Of a stretch of DNA of 64,000 nt, positions 54,353 to 62,878 are shown in pieces. Location: positions 62,001 through 126,000 of the forward strand of contig JAKALP010000008.1 in NCBI GenBank assembly GCA_021824175.1, written 5' to 3'. The notes beneath the pieces were generated by a model, which had not been told where the DNA came from, did not search any database, and was given only the letters and a program-made list of their open reading frames with translations. Numbering within the stretch: the stretch's first letter is position 1; each line of letters begins with the position of its first letter. Source of the DNA: Deltaproteobacteria bacterium. Lineage in GTDB: Bacteria; Desulfobacterota; Desulfobacteria; Desulfobacterales; Desulfosarcinaceae. The translations under genes and the position numbers were made by a program.

Positions 54353-55054
54353 ATGCCGGCCGATTACCCTTCGCCACTAACCCAGGCATCAATTCAGACT
54401 CCTAAAGGTGAACAAACGGTCCATCTGCCAAGTAACGAGCTTTTCCGTCTGGAACATATCTTCAAGCACCATGAATATGGAGTGCCGAACCATTATCTGC
54501 CGTCTGAACCAATCGTGGTAGTGGATATCGGCGCCAATGTGGGGCTGTTTGCGCTCTACATGAAAAATCTGCGGCCAGACAGCGTCATTCACTTCTTTGA
54601 ACCGGCCCCGTTGAACTTTGAATTGCTGCGGAGGAACGTAGGCGGGTACAAAGATGTTCACCTGCACCCCGTTGGACTAAGCGATTCAACCCAGGCCGCG
54701 GTCATGATGCTTCACTCTGCCAATACCGGTGAAAACTCAATCAAGTGTTCTCTTTCAGATCAATGCGGGCAAATCGAGGTGCCGATTGTCGCCGCCCGGC
54801 AGGCCTTTGAACAGCTCGGTTTAACCTATATCGATATTTTAAAAATCGATACCGAAGGCTGTGAGGTCGAGATACTGCGCAGTCTGCAAGAGCGCCTCCC
54901 CTATGTTGGGCTTGTGCTGCTCGAATATCACAGCGATGAGGACCGGCGCGCCATCGATGCCTTGTTGGTGGGATTCAACCTTTTTTGTGCCTCCATCGCC
55001 ACAACAGAGGGAGGCATCCTAAAGTATATCAACCGCGCGCTGCTTAAGGGCTAA
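54353..55054 (+). CDS. FkbM-family methyltransferase
   Basis: The 233-residue protein has the FkbM pattern: VVVDIGANVGLFALYM binds SAM, FFEPAPLNFELLRRNV follows, and DILKIDTEGCEVEILRSL is the family signature. Members O-methylate sugars or polyketides. Here a sugar of the flagellar glycan is the likely acceptor. It is encoded directly behind the fusion gene and ends at a gap with AATCAACGAATC phrases. Confidence 0.85.
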   Translation: MPADYPSPLTQASIQTPKGEQTVHLPSNELFRLEHIFKHHEYGVPNHYLPSEPIVVVDIGANVGLFALYMKNLRPDSVIHFFEPAPLNFELLRRNVGGYKDVHLHPVGLSDSTQAAVMMLHSANTGENSIKCSLSDQCGQIEVPIVAARQAFEQLGLTYIDILKIDTEGCEVEILRSLQERLPYVGLVLLEYHSDEDRRAIDALLVGFNLFCASIATTEGGILKYINRALLKG

Positions 55055-55067
55055 AGGCCTTCCCCCC

Positions 55068-55097
55068 TAATCAACGAATCAACCAATCAACTGATCA
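55068..55097. repeat. AATCAACGAATCAACCAATC intergenic phrase, copy 1
   Basis: The phrase recurs at 61841-61876 and, inverted, at 28783-28815. All three are in gaps between genes. The repetition of a CGAATCA motif suggests a shared origin by slippage or copying. Confidence 0.5.
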
Positions 55098-55125
55098 AAG
55101 ATCGGTTATCGAGAACCGATTCCGA

Positions 55126-56325
55126 TTATTCCCCCAGATGAATGATTCGGGCCGGATCTTCCGGCCGGCCGTAGAGATAGGTGCCCCAATCTTTGTGGGC
55201 TCGGCCAAATCCTTGTGCGCGTACATCTTGAATATGCTTCTTGAATAACGGCTCTTCCAGGCCAAAAGCTGTGGCCTTCAGATTTTGGGTTCCATAGTGA
55301 GCGTCGTTGAAACAAATCGGCAGCCATACCTCGCGCAGTTTGGATGCCCGCAGGACCGCCGGGTTGTTGGAGTGGGCCACTGTGCGCAGCAGGGGCAAAC
55401 CCAGTTTTGGGTTTTCTTCTTCCATTGCAAAGTCATACCCGGCAATGGCGTTGGGCCGCTTGTTGAATCGGACCATATTCACATCCGGGTGATGGTCGAA
55501 TACCGTAAGCAACTCTATCAACGGAATCGGGGGGCCATCAAAAAGCCAGTCATGCTCCACCAGCAGCAAATAGGGGGTAGTAATGCTGGTGCTGACTTCC
55601 GACACAATGCCTCGCAATCCAGCGCTCTCGAAGACCTTCAGGTCAAAGTTTTGTTGACGGCAAAACTCCTCCAAAGCCGTGTGGTATGCATCGGCCGATA
55701 GGCTTTTTTCAGTTGAGCGGTCATAGCAGACCCATTTGGGGCAGGTTGCCAATACTTCTCCAAAAAGATTACTCATGGAACCATATGTCGCTGAAATCAA
55801 ACGAACTGATGGCGGTGATAAATCCTGGTATCGTTTTAATTTGCTGGTGAGATGGGTGATGATGACCAGAGTGAGACGATTCTGTAAATCCGCGGCCATA
55901 CTTGCCGTCGCAGCTGATATTTTTCTTGCTTGGTAAGGAGATGCCAGTGGTGCCGTCATATGGGGGGCTATGGTTGGAACCGTCTGGACGATGCGTCGTG
56001 CCCAGGTGTTTGAATGGTCCCATCGCAGGGCAGCCTGGAGATTGAGGCGGGCATCACTCCATCGCTCCAGGGCGCTATAACATTGGGCCGTGAGGGCGTA
56101 GAGCTCGGCCACCTGACCTGCCGTTACAGGCGTTGGTTTGCCACCATCGAGCAGATAGATCTGAAACCACTCGTTCACGCCCAGAATCCCTGGAATGCAT
56201 GTCAGCGCTTTGTGGCAGGCTTCAATGGCCTTTTCATAGTGGCCTGTTTTATAAAGTAGTTGCGCTCGTTCAAAGTGGGTCCAGGGATTGAGCATATCAA
56301 GGTTCCCGGCTTTTTCGTGATTCAT
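55126..56325 (-). CDS. TPR-linked GT2-like protein
   Basis: The 399-residue protein has two TPR-like pairs at the N terminus (about 14-100) and a GT-A like domain (150-399). RLTLVIITHLTSKLKRYQD is its first strand and YLLLVEHDWLFDG, with H-D in place of DxD, a probable metal site. It may be a degenerate or unusual glycosyltransferase. Its ATG overlaps the stop of the preceding methyltransferase gene (ATGA). It is the last gene of the sigma-54-driven minus-strand operon beginning at 61617. Confidence 0.62.
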   Translation of the reverse strand: MNHEKAGNLDMLNPWTHFERAQLLYKTGHYEKAIEACHKALTCIPGILGVNEWFQIYLLDGGKPTPVTAGQVAELYALTAQCYSALERWSDARLNLQAALRWDHSNTWARRIVQTVPTIAPHMTAPLASPYQARKISAATASMAADLQNRLTLVIITHLTSKLKRYQDLSPPSVRLISATYGSMSNLFGEVLATCPKWVCYDRSTEKSLSADAYHTALEEFCRQQNFDLKVFESAGLRGIVSEVSTSITTPYLLLVEHDWLFDGPPIPLIELLTVFDHHPDVNMVRFNKRPNAIAGYDFAMEEENPKLGLPLLRTVAHSNNPAVLRASKLREVWLPICFNDAHYGTQNLKATAFGLEEPLFKKHIQDVRAQGFGRAHKDWGTYLYGRPEDPARIIHLGE

Positions 56326-56969
56326 TTGATGAGCTGAGTGTCGATCAGCTCGCCTGGATTCGGTGGCGGCCAGCCCGGACCGCGAAGGTGTTGTTCGATC
56401 CGGTAATGGAGGTAGTCCTCCCGGCGGATGAGAAATGTGCCGTAGGCGATCGGGTCCTCGCCGAAGAATTTGTACTGCCAGACAAAGGGTTCGAAATCAC
56501 TCCAGCGCCATGTGGAGCGGTGCCGCTCATGGGGATTGCCGTACATCGTCCCCTGTTCCCAGGCATCGCCCAAGGGAATGTTGAGGATCAGGTGGTGTTT
56601 GGTGTGTTCCATGCAACGATCCAGGAGTTGCCAGGCCCGGTGCTTTTCAAAATGCTCCAGGACATCGCCTAAAAAAATCATGTCGTATTCCAGCAGCCGC
56701 GGCAGCACTTCAAACGCGTCGCCGATGTGGATTTCATCATAAATGGCTTTTTGGTGTTCATGGATATAGTCGGGAAACACTTCAATGCCATCAATCCGGA
56801 TTTTCCAATCCTCGGGCCGGTGTCTTCCGCCGAATACAATGTCGAGCATTTCCCTGGCAATGAAACCGAGCTTGCCGTTGCCCAGGCCGATGTCCAGCAC
56901 CGACGAGGGTTTGGTTTCGCGCAGAAACTCAACAAAGGTGGGGATATGGCTGTAAATGCTGGTGGGCAT
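56322..56969 (-). CDS. Class I methyltransferase, island paralogue
   Basis: The 215-residue protein is homologous along its length to the gene at 57002 and to the N-terminal half of the one at 50588: MPTSIYSHIPTF start, LDIGLGNGKLGF SAM loop, IDGIEVFPDYI, GDVLEHFEKHRAW and YGNPHERHRS. The open frame runs back to 57194, but only ATG 56969 has a GGAGG (4 bases upstream) and it aligns with the paralogues. It probably methylates a glycan component. Confidence 0.8.
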   Translation of the reverse strand: MPTSIYSHIPTFVEFLRETKPSSVLDIGLGNGKLGFIAREMLDIVFGGRHRPEDWKIRIDGIEVFPDYIHEHQKAIYDEIHIGDAFEVLPRLLEYDMIFLGDVLEHFEKHRAWQLLDRCMEHTKHHLILNIPLGDAWEQGTMYGNPHERHRSTWRWSDFEPFVWQYKFFGEDPIAYGTFLIRREDYLHYRIEQHLRGPGWPPPNPGELIDTQLIK

Positions 56970-57001
56970 TGGGCCTCCTGGCCGCCCCGACCGCCATGCG
57001 G

Positions 57002-57601
57002 TTAGGAGGTGCCGGTTCTCAGAAGATTGATCTTGTGATCGATGTAGTCCCCCTTTCTGATCAAGAGGGTGGCATAAGTGGCAGGATGAAGCTCGAAGAA
57101 TTTGTATTTCCAGGTAAAGGGTGCGAGTTCGGGCCAGGTCCAAACCGAGCGGTGACACTCGTGGGGGTTGCCATAGATCTCTGGTTGCTTCCACTCCGGA
57201 CCTAAAGGAATATTGATAATCAAGTGAGCCGTGGTGTGCTGGGCGCAGCGGTCCAGGAACTGCCAGGCTTTGTCCTTTTCAAAATGCTCGAGCACATCGC
57301 CGATCAGGATCATTTCATAGCTGCCGAGGGTTTCGATGATGTCATAGGCATCGCCGATATAGATATGGTCATAGATGTCGCGCTGGTGGTTCTGGATATA
57401 GTCCGCGAAGATTTCGATGCCATCGATGCGGACCTGCCACTGCTCCCGGCGGTAGCGCTCACCCAACATCACATCCAGCAGATCACGGGCGATAAAGCCC
57501 AGCTTGCCGTTTCCCAGGCCAATATCCAGGACTGAGGCCGGCCGAGTCTCGATCAGATAGTTGACAAAGGTTTGAATGTGAGCGAAGGGGCTAGTGGGCA
57601 T
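57002..57601 (-). CDS. Class I methyltransferase, island paralogue
   Basis: This 199-residue protein is a paralogue of the genes at 56322 and 50588, with the same LDIGLGNGKLGF, DGIEIFADYIQNHQ, GDVLEHFEKDKAWQ and YGNPHECHRS motifs, but no extra C-terminal domain. The short gap to the upstream gene (15 bases) and to the downstream one (32 bases) place it in the same transcript. Acceptor unknown. Confidence 0.8.
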   Translation of the reverse strand: MPTSPFAHIQTFVNYLIETRPASVLDIGLGNGKLGFIARDLLDVMLGERYRREQWQVRIDGIEIFADYIQNHQRDIYDHIYIGDAYDIIETLGSYEMILIGDVLEHFEKDKAWQFLDRCAQHTTAHLIINIPLGPEWKQPEIYGNPHECHRSVWTWPELAPFTWKYKFFELHPATYATLLIRKGDYIDHKINLLRTGTS

Positions 57602-57616
57602 CGATTAAATTCCTAA

Positions 57617-59548
57617 TTATTTTAATATGAATATTTCTAATTCTTTCTTCATTGCTTGAATAACGGCTTCCCAATCCTTGGGCCTCGGCTGGCGAAACAG
57701 ACGCATGGTTGGATACCAGGGGGTGGTTGCGCTGGTCATGCCCCAGCGCCAATCTGGGATAAAGGGAATCATGACCCAAACCGGTTTTCCCATGGCCCCG
57801 GCCAGATGGGCGATGGCCGTATCGACGGTGATCAATAGATCGATATGCGTCAAGACCGCGGCCGTATCGCTGAAATCACTTAGCTCTGCATCCAGGTTGA
57901 TGAAATCACTTCTTCCGATGAACTCCTTGCTTTGCTCAGTGGCTGGACCTTTCTGCAGTCCCACGAACGAGATGCCGGGCATTTCGAGAATCGGCCGCAG
58001 CTGGCTGAGTTGGCACGACCGATTACGGTCATTGGTGTGTTGGGGCCGGCCGGCCCAAGCCAGGCCGATTTTCATGCCGGAAGAGGGCAGCCGGTTGCGC
58101 CATACTTCCGCTTTAATCCTATCGGCCAAGAGATAGGGCTGTTGACCCGGAGCGGTTTCTGGTGTGGTTCTGAACAGTCTCGGCAGGCTCAGTAGGGGAA
58201 AGTGGAAATCATATTTTGCTTCCGGCCGCCCGTTGGTTGACCGGACGATGAGTTGATCTATTCCGGCCGCATTCTTCAAGAGCGGCACCAGCTCCTTGCG
58301 GGTTTCCAGAATCAGCCTGCGGCAGCGCGCTTTGACCATGGGCAGATAGCGAACCATGTGGATCGTATCGCCCAGACCCTGTTCGTCATGGATCAGGATG
58401 GCCGCGTGCGGCACCAATTCACCAGACCAGCGCGGGCCATCGAGATCAAAGGGATAGATGCTCTTGCGCTGGGGGATGCGGAAGCGCCAGTCAAAATCGA
58501 TCCATCCTTCCAAGTATTGATTTTGCAGCAAATAGACAAATGAGCGGTTCCAATGGGCCACGGCCAATTCGGGGTCCAGAGCGATGGCTCGGTTGAAACA
58601 GGTCAGGGACCGGTCCAGGTCGCCGATATTTTTACACGCCAGGGCCAGGTTGTTCCAGGCGTCGGCATAGTCCGGTTTGAGCTGGATGGCGCGCAACAGG
58701 CTCGCCATGGCCTCCTCATAAATTTCGGCCTGGCGCAAGGCGCTGCCCAGATTGAAATGGCCTTCGGCCAATCGCGGTTCAAGGTCCACCACCCGGCGAT
58801 AGCATTCAATGGCGTCATCCAGGCGGTTTTGTTTCAAGTAGATGTTACCCAAGTTGTTTTGAGCGGTGCTGAGATGGGGGTGCCTGGATAGTACTTCACG
58901 ATAATTCTGAACAGCTTTTTCCAACTCACCCTTGCCGGCGAGAAGTTCGGCCAGGTTCACATAAGCCGGCATCAGGTCAGGGGCCAATTGATGGGCCTTG
59001 GCATAACACTGCTCAGCCCGCGCAAGGGTCCCAATCCTTTCAAGGGCCTGGCCCAGGTTGTTGTGCGCCGGAGCATGACGGTCATCGATGGCGACAGCGC
59101 GTTCGAACCACGGCACAGACTCGGCAAAGCGTTGTTGTCTAAGAAGGAGGCAGCCAAGGTTGTACGCGGCTTCAAAATAGTTCGGGTTTAACTTTAATGC
59201 TGCAGTGTAACACCCTATTGCTTCTTCATATTTTTCGACTTGCTCATAGGCCTGGGCCAGGTTGAAGTGTGCATCATCCCATTTTGGCTGGAGCATAACG
59301 GCTTGTTGAAATGACTGGATGGCTTTGGCCCATTCGGCCCGTTGAAACCTGATCAGACCCTGGTTAAACCAGGCCTGGTAGAGGTCGGGTTTTTGTTCGA
59401 GGATTCGATGATATTCGGCCAGTGCCGCATCATGTTTTCCAGCCGCATGTAAATCACATGCGGTTTCAAACCGGGCTTGCCAGGTGGCGGGGATTGAAAT
59501 CAGCCTCTGAGTCTCCCGGGTTGAATGACTGTCGGCAAACAGGCTCAA
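57617..59548 (-). CDS. TPR protein with one GT9-like domain
   Basis: The 643-residue protein has about eight TPRs (25-345) and a single C-terminal GT9-like domain (350-640): LIHDEQGLGDTIHMVRYLPMV opens it, and TVDTAIAHLAGAMGKPVWVMI then PDWRWG close it. It is the single-module relative of the two giant proteins at 41401 and 44875. Its ATG overlaps the stop of the SPINDLY-like gene. A protein-binding TPR superhelix plus glycosyltransferase fits flagellin modification. Confidence 0.82.
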   Translation of the reverse strand: MSLFADSHSTRETQRLISIPATWQARFETACDLHAAGKHDAALAEYHRILEQKPDLYQAWFNQGLIRFQRAEWAKAIQSFQQAVMLQPKWDDAHFNLAQAYEQVEKYEEAIGCYTAALKLNPNYFEAAYNLGCLLLRQQRFAESVPWFERAVAIDDRHAPAHNNLGQALERIGTLARAEQCYAKAHQLAPDLMPAYVNLAELLAGKGELEKAVQNYREVLSRHPHLSTAQNNLGNIYLKQNRLDDAIECYRRVVDLEPRLAEGHFNLGSALRQAEIYEEAMASLLRAIQLKPDYADAWNNLALACKNIGDLDRSLTCFNRAIALDPELAVAHWNRSFVYLLQNQYLEGWIDFDWRFRIPQRKSIYPFDLDGPRWSGELVPHAAILIHDEQGLGDTIHMVRYLPMVKARCRRLILETRKELVPLLKNAAGIDQLIVRSTNGRPEAKYDFHFPLLSLPRLFRTTPETAPGQQPYLLADRIKAEVWRNRLPSSGMKIGLAWAGRPQHTNDRNRSCQLSQLRPILEMPGISFVGLQKGPATEQSKEFIGRSDFINLDAELSDFSDTAAVLTHIDLLITVDTAIAHLAGAMGKPVWVMIPFIPDWRWGMTSATTPWYPTMRLFRQPRPKDWEAVIQAMKKELEIFILK

Positions 59549-61617
59549 TGGGATTGTGATCCTTCCTGCACGTCAGGGGTTTTTCCTCTGGCAAACCGTC
59601 GATAAAAGTCTTCCAGAGCTCGGACCACGGTGACGTCGTTAAACAAAAGGTGCTTATTGGCCCTGATGTGGTCTTTGACCGCGGCATGGAATCCAGGCTC
59701 ATTGGCCAGTCGAACCGCCAGCTGGATATAATCGGCTTTGCTGCCGGCAATGGTGGCTTCGAGCCCCATGCGTTTGAGAAAGGCATAGGTATGGCGGCCG
59801 CGCATCAACGCACCCGGTAAAGTGACTATTGGCAGGTCGCAGGCCAAGGCTTCCAGACTGCTTTTACCGCCCGACCACTCCAGGCTGTCTAACAGCACAT
59901 CGGCGGCCAGATTCAAGTTCAGAAAATCTTCGTGATTGAGCCTTGGCACAAAAAGGCATCGGAAAGACAAGCCCTGTTTTTCAAAGGCGCTGGAAAGGCG
60001 TCCGGCAAATTTGGAAGTCACGCTTTCATTATTATGTGCCAGAAACACAAACATCGCGCGCGGCACTTGGGCGGCAATTTGAGGGTATATATCATCGTGT
60101 TGGGGCAGGTATTTAAACAACGACTGGGTGGTTAAAAACACGGTTGCCGCTTCGGGTATACCGAACTGTTTTCTTGTCTTTGGGCTGGCCGGCACAAGGG
60201 GCGGAGGCAGGTTCAAGGCCAGATTGGGCAGACGAATCAGTTTCTCCGAGTAGTATTGCTGGGCATCGGCCGTTTCCATCAAATCACTGCTCAGGTAGTA
60301 GTCGATGGTCGGTAGCCCCGTGGTCACCGGATGGCCCCAGCCTTTGCACTGCACTGGCGCCAGGCGCAATGCGGCCAACTGCAGGGTGGCCGGGTTCATG
60401 CCAATGTCGGTGTGAATGAGAATATGCAGACGATCGTTTTCGATCTGGGCCGCGGCCGCCGTCACATTGCCGGGAAAATGATAAAAGTGGTCCACGCCTT
60501 GCCGGATAGATTCGGTCAAGGCATCTTTGCGGTCGCCGATATGATAGCAGTAGTATTCGAAATCATCCCGGTTGGCGCCGGTCAGCCAGCCCTTTAGAAA
60601 AATGCCGATGGTATGGCCGTACAGACACGACGAGGCATAGCCGATGCGAATCTTTTCACCGGAATTCAATACCGGCATCGGCTTTGGCTGGGACCAGTGA
60701 GGAAAGTTGGCGGCCATTATGCGCGTGGCAAACCGGCCATAGAACTGTTGCAGGTAAAGGTCATCGCGTCCTTGGTACTGCAAGTAAAAGTTGGCGGTCA
60801 CCGAAAGACCCTGCAGGGCAGCACGGCGGCCCTGCTCTGTTTCCAGGCGGGTGGCGCGGATCAAGGTCTCCAAATTTTCAGTAAAAAGTTGCCGGTAGTG
60901 CTCGATTTGCGTTTCCAATTCGTAATACATGGGAATGGCGAGCAAATAGAGCCAGCGCGCCGGCGCATAATTGGGATTTAGCGCCAAGGCTTTGCGGTAT
61001 GATTCAAGGGCATGATCAAATGCCCCCTTTTTTTGGTGGATGATACCGATATTGAAGAAGGCCTCAACCATGTCCGGCTTGATTTGAAGTGCCTGCTCAA
61101 AATAGAGCTTGGCTTGGTCCAGTTTGTCCTGATCACGCCAGATCACCCCGATATTGTTCAGGGCTTCGGCATAATCCGGCCTGATTTTCAGGGACCGTTG
61201 AAAGGTAGCCACGGCCTGGTCGTAAAGACCCTGGGATTTGTAGAGCAGCCCCAAGTTATAAGCCGCTTGAGCGTTATCGGGTTGCAGCCGCAATACGGTG
61301 CGATAGGCCGCCTCCGATTCTTCCAGGCGATTCAAATCCGCCAGGGCGTGCGCCATATTAAAGTGGGCTTCGGCCAGCTCCGGCCGCAAGCGTACGACTT
61401 GCGCATAGCGTTCGACGGCATGTTCATATTGGGATTGCTGATGAAATGCCACACCGCAGTTGTAAAGGGCTTCAAAGAGTTGCGGATCGATCCTAAGGGC
61501 CTGTTCGTAGGCGGCAATCGCGCCGGCAAAATCATTTTGGGCCAGTCGCTCATTACCGGATTGAAAAAAACTGTCCGCGCTTTGGGGTGGATGCATAGGC
61601 CGCGTTTTCCAATTCAT
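59545..61617 (-). CDS. SPINDLY/OGT-like O-glycosyltransferase (TPR + GT41)
   Basis: The 690-residue protein has TPRs (about 15-230) and a GT41 domain (320-675). QCKGWGHPVTTGLPTIDYYLSSD and LDSLEWSGGKSSLEALACDLPIVTLPG are the signature blocks of SPINDLY/OGT-type enzymes that attach GlcNAc or fucose to Ser/Thr of proteins. It likely puts the first sugar on flagellin. ATG 61617 is chosen over 61638 because the sigma-54 promoter predicts transcription from about 61642, leaving room for AAGAG before 61617. First gene of the minus-strand operon to 55126. Confidence 0.85.
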   Translation of the reverse strand: MNWKTRPMHPPQSADSFFQSGNERLAQNDFAGAIAAYEQALRIDPQLFEALYNCGVAFHQQSQYEHAVERYAQVVRLRPELAEAHFNMAHALADLNRLEESEAAYRTVLRLQPDNAQAAYNLGLLYKSQGLYDQAVATFQRSLKIRPDYAEALNNIGVIWRDQDKLDQAKLYFEQALQIKPDMVEAFFNIGIIHQKKGAFDHALESYRKALALNPNYAPARWLYLLAIPMYYELETQIEHYRQLFTENLETLIRATRLETEQGRRAALQGLSVTANFYLQYQGRDDLYLQQFYGRFATRIMAANFPHWSQPKPMPVLNSGEKIRIGYASSCLYGHTIGIFLKGWLTGANRDDFEYYCYHIGDRKDALTESIRQGVDHFYHFPGNVTAAAAQIENDRLHILIHTDIGMNPATLQLAALRLAPVQCKGWGHPVTTGLPTIDYYLSSDLMETADAQQYYSEKLIRLPNLALNLPPPLVPASPKTRKQFGIPEAATVFLTTQSLFKYLPQHDDIYPQIAAQVPRAMFVFLAHNNESVTSKFAGRLSSAFEKQGLSFRCLFVPRLNHEDFLNLNLAADVLLDSLEWSGGKSSLEALACDLPIVTLPGALMRGRHTYAFLKRMGLEATIAGSKADYIQLAVRLANEPGFHAAVKDHIRANKHLLFNDVTVVRALEDFYRRFARGKTPDVQEGSQSH

Positions 61618-61652
61618 CTCTAAATACTCTTGAATCATTTTCTCGTAATTAC

Positions 61653-61669
61653 AGCAATAAAAGTGCCAT
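61653..61669 (-). promoter_or_regulatory. Sigma-54 promoter of the SPINDLY-TPR-methyltransferase operon
   Basis: Minus strand TGGCACTTTTATTGCTG is a full match to TGGCAC-N5-TTGCW, with GG (61667-61666) and GC (61655-61654) 10 bases apart. Start near 61642. Confidence 0.75.
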
Positions 61670-61745
61670 GGAGTCTATTTGGGGTTTCATGTGTGTCTAT
61701 AGTCTTAAGAGAATGACTCTGGTGAAATTTGCTTCCCACAATGCA

Positions 61746-61816
61746 TTCCCGCACGGAACGTGGGAAGGAGGGAAATTGCTTAGGTGAGTTATGAGTTCCC
61801 ACACAGCATGTGGGAA
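61746..61816. repeat. Two TTCCCRCAC...GTGGGAA hairpins
   Basis: TTCCCGCACGGAACGTGGGAA (61746-61766; written in part TTCCCGCAC/GTGGGAA) and TTCCCACA-CAGCA-TGTGGGAA (61796-61816) are two copies of one small palindrome 50 bases apart. They lie in the 423-base gap between the glycosylation operon and flaF, which holds no gene. Confidence 0.7.
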
Positions 61817-61840
61817 AAAGGAAAAGTTGGGGCCCAAGCC

Positions 61841-61876
61841 CCTAATCGACGAATCACCCCATCAACGAATCAACGG
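61841..61876. repeat. AATCAACGAATC intergenic phrase, copy 2
   Basis: CCTAATCGACGAATCACCCC then ATCAACGAATCAACGGG repeats the phrase at 55068-55097, including the preceding CCCCTAATC. Confidence 0.5.
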
Positions 61877-62008
61877 GCGCTTTAAAAAACCACCATTCTT
61901 TTGTTGACGTGCATAGCACTACTGTCAGTAGGAAAGCCTTGCACCTAACTTTGCCGATGCCTTGACGCAAACTCGCCAAAATGATGGCGTTGTTGGGAGA
62001 GCTCGTAT

Positions 62009-62047
62009 AAAAAATCACCGCCGGCATGCAGTGATGCCGGCGGTGAT
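62009..62047 (-). terminator. Rho-independent terminator of the flagellin-flaF operon
   Basis: A perfect 14-bp stem (62047-62034 / 62027-62014) with a 6-base loop is followed on the minus strand by a U-run (62014-62009) and then TATACG. It lies 16 bases after flaF. Confidence 0.92.
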
Positions 62048-62062
62048 GTAATTGGGGGGGGC

Positions 62063-62452
62063 TTAATCAACGGGGCCGTTGGGTGAACCGCGCAGTCCAG
62101 CCGCCAGGTTTTTATTAATTTTAATGATGATATCCAGCTTCTCGGGCGCGGGAAACGCCATGGTTTCAAATATGCGCCGGTCGATGAATTTGCTTAGCCT
62201 CAATATATTCAGTTTGATCTCTTTGGGCAGCGGGTTGTCTTCTTTCGACACCTCCACCTGAAAAATGCTCCACAGACGCTGATTGTATTTAAGCGCCTGA
62301 TCCAGAAGCGTATTGCGATTCGGTGAATCCCAATTCTTCTTGCACTCCATGAGTTTTAGAGCCCCTTGGGTTAACACACGCGCTTCAACCTCGCGCCCTG
62401 GCATGGTTTCTTTCTGGACTGTCTCATAGGCTTTCACAGCATTGCTTAGCAC
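62063..62452 (-). CDS. flaF: Flagellar biosynthesis regulator FlaF
   Basis: FlaF acts with FlbT to couple flagellin synthesis to assembly and secretion. The 129-residue protein shows the family pattern NAVKAYETVQKETMPGREVEARVL, LKYNQRLWSIFQ, SKEDNPLP and FIDRRIFETMAFP. GTG 62452 is chosen as the start because AGGAGG lies 9 bases upstream, inside flbT, and it makes the product begin MLSNAVKAYE as in other FlaF proteins. It overlaps flbT by 29 bases. A longer ATG start at 62473 would place that AGGAGG inside the gene. Confidence 0.87.
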   Translation of the reverse strand: MLSNAVKAYETVQKETMPGREVEARVLTQGALKLMECKKNWDSPNRNTLLDQALKYNQRLWSIFQVEVSKEDNPLPKEIKLNILRLSKFIDRRIFETMAFPAPEKLDIIIKINKNLAAGLRGSPNGPVD

Positions 62453-62831
62453 GTTCAAGGACCTCCTCTTCAAAATTGATCAATTTGCGAGCCTCTTTCA
62501 GGGCATCGTAGTACCGGTTTTGAGCAATGTGCTCGCTGACGCAGTCTATAATGCCAACGGCTCGCGGGATAGCTGACAAGAAATCGCGCACCAACTCCCA
62601 GTAGATCTTATGGTACTGGGCCACTTTCTCCCCATCCACATACATCAATTGGATGGTCATGTAGATACGCTTGGCCGGCGAATCGGCCTCTTGGGGAGAA
62701 AGAATGTGTTTGTGACGCAAAATGGGAACCGTGTTCTCCACCAGAAACTCGGATTTGGTTGCTCCATTGGTAATCACTGCGCCGCCGATAATGATGCGTT
62801 CATGGGGTTTTAGAGATAGTTTAAGCGCCAT
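62424..62831 (-). CDS. flbT: Flagellin translation regulator FlbT
   Basis: FlbT in Caulobacter binds the flagellin mRNA leader and represses its translation until the hook is complete. The 135-residue protein has the family's LSLKPHERIIIGGAVI opening, a VLRHKHIL-like ILRHKHILSPQEA segment, RIYMTIQLMYVDG and YDALKEARKLINFEE. Gene order flagellin - hypothetical - flbT - flaF indicates one operon. The ribosome binding site (GGAAAC) is weak. Confidence 0.9.
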   Translation of the reverse strand: MALKLSLKPHERIIIGGAVITNGATKSEFLVENTVPILRHKHILSPQEADSPAKRIYMTIQLMYVDGEKVAQYHKIYWELVRDFLSAIPRAVGIIDCVSEHIAQNRYYDALKEARKLINFEEEVLERAKQCCESL

Positions 62832-62878
62832 AATCTGTTTCCGTTCTTTTTAAAGAAAAAGAAGCAGCTTTTATGCCA

